Part shown: in pieces, positions 1 to 4,841 of the stretch
Layout: the number at the start of each line of letters is the position of its first letter
Position numbering within the stretch: the first letter of the stretch is position 1
Assembly (NCBI GenBank): GCA_027371655.1
Contig: DAHXMR010000260.1
Coordinates: 1 to 8,789, forward strand
DNA: 8,789 nt
Origin: Microcaldota archaeon
Lineage (GTDB): Archaea; Micrarchaeota; Micrarchaeia; Norongarragalinales; CAINOH01
Direction: 5' to 3'
Notes under the pieces: generated by a model
Databases searched by the model: none
Told to the model about the DNA's origin: nothing
Seen by the model: only the letters and a program-made list of their open reading frames with translations
Made by a program: the position numbers and the translations under genes

Positions 1-1
1 A

Positions 2-214
2 TGGAAGGAAAGCACTGCCCGCGCGTTCAGAAATTACAGCGTAAACGGGCGCCAGCATAACCAATTTCTTCCCTCGCCAAAATCCGGCGCCGATGCGCCA
101 GTTCAAAATCTTAGCGCGGACCGCTTCAAAAAAACCGGCCAGCAGTTTGCGGCATTGCGCCAAACGCCCACAAGCCGCGCGCTTTTCGCAGACCGCAAAA
201 GGATGAGAGTTTGA
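2..214 (+). CDS. 3' end of an unidentified protein (partial)
   Basis: The frame is open from the left edge to a TGA at 212-214, giving about 70 residues that end in ALFADRKRMRV. The start lies outside the window. The peptide is rich in Gln, Ser, Arg and Lys, with no membrane segment and no motif I recognise. Support is limited to the open frame, a plausible codon pattern and the same strand as the next gene, whose ATG lies 49 bp beyond this stop. A co-transcribed pair is possible. A short ATG frame at 1-60 overlaps it and is less likely. The product cannot be named. Confidence 0.4.
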   Translation, partial: WKESTARAFRNYSVNGRQHNQFLPSPKSGADAPVQNLSADRFKKTGQQFAALRQTPTSRALFADRKRMRV

Positions 215-263
215 CAAAAGCCCAACTCTTGGGATTAAATACTTGAAAAAGAGGGAAACTATT

Positions 264-1106
264 ATGGCAAGACTCTTTGAACCTTCGCAGGGAAGAAAAC
301 CGCAACAGGGCAAAAAGCCCAATTTCGCTTTGCGCAGGGCTGCGGCAATAGGGCTTTCGCTTGCAGCAATTGGCGGGTCGTATGCCGGCCGCAACGCCCC
401 CGCGCAGTTGTTGAACCGCATCCACGGCCAGCGCGCGGTGGAGCACGTGCAAAACGTTTCGCCCCGGCAACAGGTAGAATCGTTGCTGGAACAGCAACGG
501 CAGCTGCAGTCGGACGCGGAGTCGCGGTATTCAAGCGACTTCCAGCGCATCTACGACCATTACAATTTGACCGCGGAACAGCAGCAGGTTCTCAAGGATT
601 TTTCCCACGAGCAGGGCGTCCCGCTGGTCAAGCTCATAGAGACCTACAAGAACAACAACCTAAGCGCCAATGCGATAAAGGAAAACCTAGATAATGCCCA
701 GACAAAGGAAATTGCGAACCCTGAGGCGCGCATTGCCTACGTGCTTGCCGCCACAAAGAGCGAGGACGAAAAGAAAGCGATGCTTCTCGGGCAGGCGGCG
801 GAAAAAATACGGCGAACCGCGCTTCAAAACGGCGAAGGCCCGGGTTCCGGCCTTCCCGAACAGCTTCAGGACAAAATGTCAGGGGAATCGCCTGAAAGCT
901 TCGAGAAAACCCGGCAGGCGCAGCAAAACTGGAACCTTATAGTAACCAAAAAATTGCAGTCAATGGTAACGATACAAAAACAGCCCGATGGAAGCTACGC
1001 GCTAAGGCAAAAATCGCTGTTCGACTTCCTCAACGGCCCGCAGGCACAGGCAAGCATAGACGGAAAAACGTACGCGTCGCTGCCGCGGAAAAGCGCGCGG
1101 GGCTGA
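264..1106 (+). CDS. Membrane-anchored hypothetical protein, 280 aa
   Basis: I do not recognise this family. The start is taken as ATG 264 because GAGGG lies 8 nt upstream; a TTG at 243 would add 7 residues (KKRETI after the initiator). Residues 1-20 are basic and polar (GRKPQQGKKPN). Residues 21-42 form one hydrophobic segment with an Arg pair before it (LRRAAAIGLSLAAIGG), so it is an N-terminal anchor or uncleaved signal. The rest is hydrophilic and mostly helical, with a Gln-rich stretch at about 67-82 suggesting a short coiled coil, and a Gly/Pro linker near 194-200. There are no cysteines and no catalytic motif. The likely layout is a soluble helical domain tethered to the membrane. It ends 84 bp before the end of the convergent gene at 1191. 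Real coding is well supported; function is unknown. Confidence 0.75.
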   Translation: MARLFEPSQGRKPQQGKKPNFALRRAAAIGLSLAAIGGSYAGRNAPAQLLNRIHGQRAVEHVQNVSPRQQVESLLEQQRQLQSDAESRYSSDFQRIYDHYNLTAEQQQVLKDFSHEQGVPLVKLIETYKNNNLSANAIKENLDNAQTKEIANPEARIAYVLAATKSEDEKKAMLLGQAAEKIRRTALQNGEGPGSGLPEQLQDKMSGESPESFEKTRQAQQNWNLIVTKKLQSMVTIQKQPDGSYALRQKSLFDFLNGPQAQASIDGKTYASLPRKSARG

Positions 1107-1136
1107 AGGGCCAAAAGCTATTGCAACCCGGAAGCG

Positions 1137-1190
1137 CTGCGAAAGACGCCCCCTTGGCGGATTGCTATGAACTTGGGGCGTTTTCGCGCC
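1137..1190. terminator. Inverted repeat between convergent genes, possible terminator
   Basis: Between the stop at 1106 and the convergent stop at 1191 lies an ACGCCCC / GGGGCGT inverted repeat, 7 bp in each arm with a loop of roughly 25 nt. The right arm is followed by TTTT on the plus strand. Archaeal termination relies mainly on oligo-T rather than hairpins, so the role as a terminator is only inferred. Confidence 0.25.
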
Positions 1191-1625
1191 TTACTTCTTC
1201 TTTTTCGCGTGCGCCACGGCTTTTGCGATGAGGTTGCGGTGGTGCTCGGAAATCTTCTCCTCGTACTCCTCAAGGGGAAGGATGACGCGGCCGGCCTGGT
1301 ATACCATTATCGCAATCACCGCCGCGCCTATCCAGAACAGCAGGTTGGCGAAGGGGCCGGTGAAAATCCCCACGATGTCCTGGGGGGAGGAAACGCTGTA
1401 CGCGACCGCCCCGCGCGTGTAAGACGCGGAATAGATGGTCCACTTGTAGAACTGCGGGATGAGGTCCGGGTTGGCCATCGCCGCCTTCAACTTGGAGGCC
1501 TCGACGAACACCTGGTAGGACGCCTCGGCGACCTTGAACACCGCCGCGAACGAGAAAAGCGCGCCCGCGAGCTTCAACAGGTGCAAAGTCCTTCCGCCGA
1601 ACTTGAGCCAAACCATCCTGTGCAT
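1191..1625 (-). CDS. Two-TM hypothetical membrane protein, 144 aa
   Basis: The start is placed at the ATG at 1625, with a second ATG three codons on at 1616. A GGTG lies about 10 nt upstream and a TATA-like CTTAAAT at 1672-1678. The open frame continues further upstream to 1847, but that part crosses the repeat and promoter region and looks non-coding. Hydrophobic segments lie at about residues 15-34 and 92-113, separated by a roughly 55-residue polar loop rich in Tyr and Ser (QFYKWTIYSASYTRG). The C-terminus is charged and ends in KKKK, typical of a cytoplasmic tail. No known domain or catalytic motif is visible. It is divergent from the six-TM gene at 1889 and convergent with the gene ending at 1106. 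Its role is unknown. Confidence 0.7.
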   Translation of the reverse strand: MHRMVWLKFGGRTLHLLKLAGALFSFAAVFKVAEASYQVFVEASKLKAAMANPDLIPQFYKWTIYSASYTRGAVAYSVSSPQDIVGIFTGPFANLLFWIGAAVIAIMVYQAGRVILPLEEYEEKISEHHRNLIAKAVAHAKKKK

Positions 1626-1670
1626 AACCAAAAACCACCCTTTTTTCAAGACAAATAACTTTCGGGGGGA

Positions 1671-1680
1671 ATTTAAGCGT
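1671..1680 (-). promoter_or_regulatory. TATA-like box for the two-TM gene
   Basis: On the minus strand this reads ACGCTTAAAT. Its distance would place the transcript start near 1648, giving a leader of about 23 nt that contains the GGTG ribosome binding site of the gene starting at 1625. The 20-bp repeat copy 1 lies immediately upstream of it on this strand. Confidence 0.4.
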
Positions 1681-1700
1681 TCCGAACCGCGGGGACACCA
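1681..1700 (-). repeat. 20-bp direct repeat, copy 1
   Basis: Plus strand TCCGAACCGCGGGGACACCA. An identical copy lies at 1782-1801, in the same orientation, 101 bp away. On the minus strand this copy abuts a TATA-like ACGCTTAAAT, so it sits where an archaeal activator or BRE-adjacent site would be. Confidence 0.8.
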
Positions 1701-1748
1701 CCGCAAGCCTTTTGCAATTTGCGTTGGTTTCCCCCCAGTTTCAGGGTC

Positions 1749-1763
1749 CTCCTGACCCCCTTC
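1749..1763. repeat. Small hairpin between the two repeat copies
   Basis: The sequence around CAGGGTCCTCCTGACCC contains GGGTC and GACCC arms of 5 bp with a 5-nt loop (CTCCT). It lies in C-rich sequence between the two 20-bp repeat copies. Its function is unknown and coordinates are approximate by a few bases. Confidence 0.35.
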
Positions 1764-1781
1764 CCCGAAGCGAAGCTTAAC

Positions 1782-1801
1782 TCCGAACCGCGGGGACACC
1801 A
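1782..1801 (-). repeat. 20-bp direct repeat, copy 2
   Basis: An exact copy of 1681-1700. On the minus strand it is followed by GTTAAG, a weaker TATA-like element than the one beside copy 1. Read with the preceding base it also spells ATG GTG TCC, but no credible reading frame follows. Confidence 0.8.
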
Positions 1802-1807
1802 TTTTGG

Positions 1808-1829
1808 GAAAACCGCTTTTACGGTTTTC
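1808..1829. repeat. 8-bp stem hairpin upstream of the six-TM gene
   Basis: GAAAACCG at 1808-1815 pairs perfectly with CGGTTTTC at 1822-1829 across a 6-nt loop (CTTTTA). It lies 59 bp before the ATG at 1889. It could act as an operator dyad or an RNA hairpin; the sequence alone does not decide. Confidence 0.5.
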
Positions 1830-1888
1830 AAATCCTGCGGAGGGCAAAGGGCTATTAAGCGCTTTTTGCGTTTTCTTTTTCGGGAAAA

Positions 1889-2554
1889 ATGGAACGGCGC
1901 GAAGACGGGCAGGGCATCCAAATCGCCAAGGCGATTGCTGCGTTTGTTTGTGCCGCGGGATTGCTTGTTACGGCCGCCTGGGTTTTCGGAATCGAGGCGC
2001 TGAAATTCGCGCCCGAGGGCACGGTGAGCATGAAGTTCCTCACCGCATTCTCATTCATCATGGCCGGCGTGGTGCTCTTCTGCCTCGCCGAACTGCTTGA
2101 AAACCGGGAGGGGCTGGCGCAGCTTGTGCTGCCGGTTGCCACAAGCGTGATTTTCCTGATAATGGCAAGCATCCTTTTTTCGGTGTTCTTCGGAATCCGC
2201 ACGGGGATAGAGAACCTGTTCGTGAAGGAAGACCCCCAAAAGGCGTACGCCGGCCTGCCGGGAATGCCCGCGGTCGGGGCCCTGGTCGGCTTCGTCATAA
2301 TATCCGCAATAGGCCTGTTTTCAACCGGCGGAATCCGCCAAACGCGCCCATTCCTCGCGCCGTTGGGCGCGCTTGCCGCGCTGCTTGGCGCGATAACGCT
2401 TCTGGGATACGCGCTTAACAACCCGATTCTGCAAATGGAGGCGCAAAACCTTGCGCCGCCCATGGCAATCCTCACCGCATTCCTCTTCGTGCTCTTGGGC
2501 GCCGGATTGGTGTCCCTGGGGCACGCGGCGACGATGGAAGACGAAGAGGAATAA
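1889..2554 (+). CDS. Six-TM membrane protein resembling a detached sensor-kinase input domain
   Basis: A 221-residue integral membrane protein with hydrophobic segments at about 14-34, 48-66, 79-103, 126-145, 154-174 and 190-210, and an acidic tail (MEDEEE). Two internal units look alike: 'MKFLTAFSFIMAGVVLF' (48-64) and 'PPMAILTAFLFVLLGAGLV' (190-208). Each follows a TM segment with a bulky linker, for example LLGYALNNPIL at 171-181. That arrangement, TM-G(Y/I)-x-N/P-L then a 'MxxxTAxxFxLxGxxLL' helix, is familiar from the N-terminal membrane part of many sensor histidine kinases and diguanylate cyclases. Here no kinase, PAS or GGDEF domain follows; the protein simply stops. The family resemblance is from memory of the pattern, not a search. 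ATG 1889 has no clear ribosome binding site. Function is unknown; a membrane sensor partner is one guess. Confidence 0.75.
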   Translation: MERREDGQGIQIAKAIAAFVCAAGLLVTAAWVFGIEALKFAPEGTVSMKFLTAFSFIMAGVVLFCLAELLENREGLAQLVLPVATSVIFLIMASILFSVFFGIRTGIENLFVKEDPQKAYAGLPGMPAVGALVGFVIISAIGLFSTGGIRQTRPFLAPLGALAALLGAITLLGYALNNPILQMEAQNLAPPMAILTAFLFVLLGAGLVSLGHAATMEDEEE

Positions 2555-2586
2555 GCCGGCGCCAATCCAATAATGCGTACACCAAC

Positions 2587-2606
2587 AATTTAAGCGAAAT
2601 TTATGC
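2587..2606 (+). promoter_or_regulatory. TATA-like region upstream of the HEPN-like gene
   Basis: AATTTAAGC at 2589-2597 and AAATTTATG at 2598-2606 are the only AT-rich stretches in the 84-bp gap after 2554. Either would place a transcript start between about 2618 and 2630, just ahead of the GGTGA ribosome binding site at 2629-2633. Confidence 0.4.
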
Positions 2607-2628
2607 GCTGAAAACTCAACCTCGGCGT

Positions 2629-2641
2629 GGTGAAATAGTTG
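2629..2641 (+). promoter_or_regulatory. GGTGA ribosome binding site that decides a TTG start
   Basis: GGTGA at 2629-2633 matches the archaeal 16S rRNA 3' end and lies 5 nt before TTG at 2639. An in-frame TAG at 2636-2638 directly precedes that TTG, and no ATG or GTG occurs in frame for many codons, so TTG is the only reasonable start. Confidence 0.6.
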
Positions 2642-3421
2642 CCTCCATTCGAAGAGATATCTGATTGGGTTTCCACAGCCGAAGAGAAGCTGGAATTAGC
2701 TGAGTATGCATATGCCCATCAGTACTATGCTACCGCAGTAAACGAACTAACCGAATCCGTAGAGCGGTTAGTGAAGGGTTATTTGTTGTTTCTGCATAGC
2801 GCGCCAGTTATTGGTAGTCGGTTAGTAGAAAATAAAGCCGAAATAGCAACTAAAGTTGGGCATAATCCGTTATTAGCATTCGTAGAACTGCTGAGCAAAG
2901 ATGTTGTTAAGGATTGGTCGGTAGCTGCCGGTGCAAAAACTGAAGAAAGTTACGAACAGGATTTACTTCAGTTGCGCGATTTAGCAAAAAACAGCAAAGA
3001 AATGTTTTCCTTACCCCCTTCGGAAGTAGTCCAATTGCTTGCGCTTGGTGAGAAAATAGAGCAAAGTACGGAAAAACTTAGCCGCGAGTTGAGTCGAATA
3101 ACAGCTCTCCCCATCGACTTGTATTTGCTTTCGGCAGTACTCTATCCACATTATTTAACGTCAAGTTATCCCGCAGACAAAGGGTTCAAGGAAACAGATT
3201 ACCGAAAACGGTATACGCTAGGATTGGGCGTCGTGGATTCGATGCCGGAAGAGATATCACTAGCTAAACATTCGATAGGGCTGTTCAAAACATTAGAATC
3301 AGATACTACTCGCGGCACTCAACAATTGACCGAGTTGTTCCGCAGTCTTCCATATAGCGCCGAGCGTAGCGTAAAGGGGACTAGCGGTACGTCACCGGAA
3401 ACGCACCTGCCAAGCGCTTAA
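2639..3421 (+). CDS. HEPN-like helical protein, 260 aa, AT-rich
   Basis: The first ~90 residues resemble the HEPN fold: a first long helix (WVSTAEEKLELAEYAYAHQY, 10-29), then ATAVNELTESVERLVKGYLL (31-50), which matches the typical 'A..a.E..lKgyl' helix. A GHNPLLAFVELL segment at 74-85 sits where many HEPN proteins carry 'HDL..L'. The rest is helical and charged with no membrane segment. I do not see the R-x4-6-H ribonuclease motif typical of HEPN toxins, so the protein may be catalytically inactive or not HEPN at all. Codons are much more AT-rich than in flanking genes (many TTA, ACT, GAA, GTA), which suggests recent acquisition. It starts at TTG with a GGTGA site and is followed 25 bp later by a homing endonuclease gene. 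A defence or abortive-infection role is inference from the fold resemblance and context only. Confidence 0.6.
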   Translation: MPPFEEISDWVSTAEEKLELAEYAYAHQYYATAVNELTESVERLVKGYLLFLHSAPVIGSRLVENKAEIATKVGHNPLLAFVELLSKDVVKDWSVAAGAKTEESYEQDLLQLRDLAKNSKEMFSLPPSEVVQLLALGEKIEQSTEKLSRELSRITALPIDLYLLSAVLYPHYLTSSYPADKGFKETDYRKRYTLGLGVVDSMPEEISLAKHSIGLFKTLESDTTRGTQQLTELFRSLPYSAERSVKGTSGTSPETHLPSA

Positions 3422-3432
3422 AAATTGCTTTT
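3416..3432 (+). promoter_or_regulatory. TATA-like box for the homing endonuclease gene
   Basis: GCTTAAAAATTGCTTTT overlaps the stop of the HEPN-like gene. TTAAAAAT is centred about 25 nt before the ATG at 3447 and no ribosome binding site precedes that ATG. This fits a leaderless mRNA transcribed independently of the gene before it. Confidence 0.45.
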
Positions 3433-3446
3433 AATTTCGAAACATT

Positions 3447-4235
3447 ATGCTCGAAATTTCCTCCTTGTTCGACCCGGAAATCGTCTCCGACTTCAGGGCA
3501 ACGCCCATTCCGGAAGGGTTTTTGGTCAAAGTAAAGCGAAGCAAATACGTGACAAAAATCCCCGCCGAGCCTTCCTGCGAGGCCGCATATTTGGGCGGGG
3601 CGATTGCCGGCGACGGCTGCTTCAAGAAAAGCTCCCGCAAGAACACCAAATATCCCCGCATTGCAATCGCAATCACCAACAAGTCAAAAAGATACCTTGA
3701 ACTGCTGAACCGGCTCTTTTTGGAATGCTTCGCATACTCCGGGCAAATAGTGAAACGCAAAGACAAGGATTATTACGATTTGCTGGTAAGCAATCGGATA
3801 ATTTGGCTGTATTTCAGGAACGGCATCGGCCTTCCGCAGGACAAATCGCGGCTTGCGTTGCCGAAAATGTTTGAACGGGGGAAGTTATGCCGGAATTTTA
3901 TCGCCGGTTTGTTCGACACCGATGGCTATTTTTCGGGCGGAACCTTCGGAATAATGCTGGAAGGAAAAAACTACCCGTTCCTATGCCAAATAAAACGCGC
4001 AGCAGGGGAACAGGGAATAATCTTCGGCAAGATTAGCAGAAACACGCTGGTTGTCGGAAAAAAGAAATTTCACAGGACGATAATGCGGCTTAGAACAATG
4101 TCTGTGGGCGCATTTTGGACGCGCGTTCCGCTTAGGCATGATAAATATGGGCCCGGGGAGGATCGGACTCCCGGTTTTCACCGTGTAAGGGTTACGCGAA
4201 GCAAAAAGCGGCAAAAACGGCTTTTGGCTCCTTGA
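3447..4235 (+). CDS. LAGLIDADG homing endonuclease
   Basis: A two-motif, single-chain LAGLIDADG endonuclease. Motif 1 is AYLGGAIAGDG at residues 47-57 with acidic Asp56; motif 2 is FIAGLFDTDG at 151-160 with Asp159. Both metal-binding acids are present, so the protein may be active. Spacing between motifs (~103 residues) and basic, Lys/Arg-rich segments between them fit this family, which makes a sequence-specific double-strand cut to spread its own gene. The expected fold ends near residue 230 (TRVPLRHDKY). The remaining ~32 residues come from sequence that is the antisense of the tRNA gene at 4148-4261, and the stop lies inside that tRNA. The gene is thus free-standing, not inside an intron or intein visible here. 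It follows an AT-rich HEPN-like gene by 25 bp. The target site is unknown; the adjoining tRNA is the obvious candidate. Confidence 0.85.
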   Translation: MLEISSLFDPEIVSDFRATPIPEGFLVKVKRSKYVTKIPAEPSCEAAYLGGAIAGDGCFKKSSRKNTKYPRIAIAITNKSKRYLELLNRLFLECFAYSGQIVKRKDKDYYDLLVSNRIIWLYFRNGIGLPQDKSRLALPKMFERGKLCRNFIAGLFDTDGYFSGGTFGIMLEGKNYPFLCQIKRAAGEQGIIFGKISRNTLVVGKKKFHRTIMRLRTMSVGAFWTRVPLRHDKYGPGEDRTPGFHRVRVTRSKKRQKRLLAP

Positions 4236-4261
4236 CGTCTTAACCACTCGACCACAGGCCC
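4148..4261 (-). tRNA. Class II tRNA, probably tRNA-Leu, with an interrupted anticodon arm
   Basis: Read on the minus strand from 4261. Acceptor GGGCCTG pairs with CGGGCCC (one G-T), the D-arm is GTC...GAC with GG in the loop, and the T-stem GGGAG pairs with CTCCC. The discriminator is A at 4148 and no CCA is encoded. A long variable arm (GGT-GAAA-ACC) makes it class II; A73 favours Leu over Ser in archaea. At 114 nt it is about 28-30 nt too long. The excess lies in the anticodon arm and folds into a hairpin (4198-4231). I could not rebuild a standard anticodon stem-loop: TCAAG on the 5' side matches CTTAC on the 3' side at only three of five positions unless one C bulges. TAA at 4192-4194 or CAA at 4232-4234 could be the anticodon, but neither has a normal 33/37 context. 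T-loop position 55 is C instead of T. It is either an unusual intron-bearing tRNA or a decaying one. Confidence 0.7.
4198..4231 (-). other. Hairpin insert in the anticodon arm of the tRNA
   Basis: On the minus strand GGAGCCAAAAGC (5' side) pairs with GCTTTTTGCTTC (3' side): 12 positions with one C-T mismatch and one G-T pair, across a 10-nt loop (CGTTTTTGCC). Archaeal tRNA introns usually lie at 37/38 and show a bulge-helix-bulge motif with two 3-nt bulges around a 4-bp helix. I could not draw that motif here, because the 3' side leaves about 9 unpaired bases. The boundaries are therefore those of the hairpin, not of a proven intron. Confidence 0.5.
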
Positions 4262-4277
4262 GACTGGTAAATATTTG

Positions 4278-4297
4278 CCGGATAATTACTTAAAACA
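4278..4297 (-). promoter_or_regulatory. TATA-like box for the class II tRNA
   Basis: On the minus strand this region reads GTTTTAAGTAATTATCC, about 26 nt before the tRNA 5' end at 4261. It is the only AT-rich stretch at the right distance, so the tRNA keeps a plausible promoter. Confidence 0.4.
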
Positions 4298-4331
4298 GCC
4301 GATAAAACGCCGGTTGTCCCAATAGCCCGAA

Positions 4332-4550
4332 TCAGCTTTCCTGCGCGTACTTGTTGCGTTCGGCAACGTGCGCCGCCAAATCCACCCCGGTTTTCAGCAC
4401 TACAAGCAAGGCGAGCATTGCCTGCGGCGCCTCGAAGACGGAGAACAGGATTCCGCCGAAAATTATCGTCACGTGCATCAGCACTATGCGGGCGTAGGGC
4501 TGCATCATCTGTTCGCTGAGCCCCGCCTCGCGGAACGCTTTTATAGTCAT
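4332..4550 (-). pseudogene. C-terminal remnant of a DUF6498-like membrane protein
   Basis: The 72 residues from ATG 4550 include 'YARIVLMHVTIIFGGILF' and 'LLVVLKTGVDLAAHVAE'. This is the pattern I associate with the C-terminus of DUF6498 membrane proteins (R-I-V-x-x-H-x-T-I-I-x-G-G followed by L-V-V-L-K-T-x-x-D-L). Two TM segments remain. Full-length members are several times longer and have more TM segments. Upstream on this strand the frame stays open to 5123, but that part is antisense to the toxin-antitoxin genes and shows no membrane character, so the normal N-terminus is missing. The break coincides with the toxin-antitoxin promoter. Either the module inserted into the gene or a deletion joined the two. 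The family call rests on remembered motif similarity. Expression as a short protein from 4550 is possible. Confidence 0.6.
4539..4546 (+). promoter_or_regulatory. TATA box of the toxin-antitoxin operon
   Basis: TTTTATAG is centred about 26 nt before the A of the antitoxin ATG at 4569, and no ribosome binding site fits in between. This spacing is what a leaderless archaeal mRNA would have. Confidence 0.6.
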
Positions 4551-4570
4551 TTGACTATTAGTTTGACTAT
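4543..4570 (+). promoter_or_regulatory. Probable antitoxin operator: three TGACTAT half-sites
   Basis: ATAGTCA-TT-TGACTAT at 4543-4558 is a perfect 7-bp inverted repeat. TTTGACTAT occurs at 4550-4558 and again at 4562-4570, 12 bp apart, about one helical turn. The array spans the space between TATA box and start codon and even includes the AT of the ATG. Autorepression by the ribbon-helix-helix antitoxin, alone or with toxin, is the known mode in such operons and is inferred here. Confidence 0.65.
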
Positions 4571-4790
4571 GAAAACCACTATTGAAGTTGTCGGCGTGCC
4601 CGAGCTGATTCTCCAGCGCGCGGTGAACGCGGGAATCGCCCGCTCGAAAACTGACGCCATCCGCATCGCGGTTTTGGCGCTCAACCAATTGTATGGCCTT
4701 GTCAAGCCTTCGGAGGACGACTTGGTCGTCCGCAAGATTCTCAAGATGGAAGAGGAAAATTTGAAAAAAGGCAAAAGCCCGAATCCTTGA
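4569..4790 (+). CDS. Ribbon-helix-helix antitoxin
   Basis: A 73-residue protein. Residues 1-10 (MKTTIEVVGV) form the expected short beta-strand. PELILQRAVNAGIARSKTDA at 11-30 and IRIAVLALNQLYGL at 31-44 form the two helices of an Arc/MetJ-type ribbon-helix-helix DNA-binding domain, with the 'ARSKTDAIR' turn characteristic of archaeal antitoxins. Residues 45-73 are charged and probably wrap around the toxin. ATG 4569 is chosen because the protein fold starts there and the promoter spacing fits; the open frame continues upstream but is not needed. Its stop is 51 bp before the toxin start. Just after the stop, a different frame continues in a plausible antitoxin-like tail (see findings). It would bind the toxin and repress the shared promoter. 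Confidence 0.8.
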   Translation: MKTTIEVVGVPELILQRAVNAGIARSKTDAIRIAVLALNQLYGLVKPSEDDLVVRKILKMEEENLKKGKSPNP

Positions 4791-4841
4791 AGCAGGTGCT
4801 GGCAAAATACCCGCATCTAAAGAAAGCAGTGGCTTGAGTTT

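Noticed and set aside
1..60. Short ATG frame at the left edge
   Set aside because: It is only 19 codons and overlaps a longer frame (2-214) that looks more like coding sequence.
1626..1847. N-terminal extension of the two-TM protein
   Set aside because: It covers the 20-bp repeat copies and a TATA-like box, and ATG 1625 has a ribosome binding site.
1855..2565. Long minus-strand frame opposite the six-TM gene
   Set aside because: It is a mirror of the GC-rich codon pattern of the plus-strand membrane protein; it has many Pro, Ser and Arg and no coherent domains.
4148..4261. Duplicate of the tRNA 3' end as an attachment site elsewhere in the window
   Set aside because: No second copy of the T-arm and acceptor sequence was seen by eye between 1107 and 4147, so no attL/attR pair is claimed.
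4762..4770. Programmed -1 frameshift in the antitoxin A-run
   Set aside because: The run reads G AAA AAA G in the zero frame, so re-pairing one base back mismatches the P-site codon; a mutation or error is simpler.
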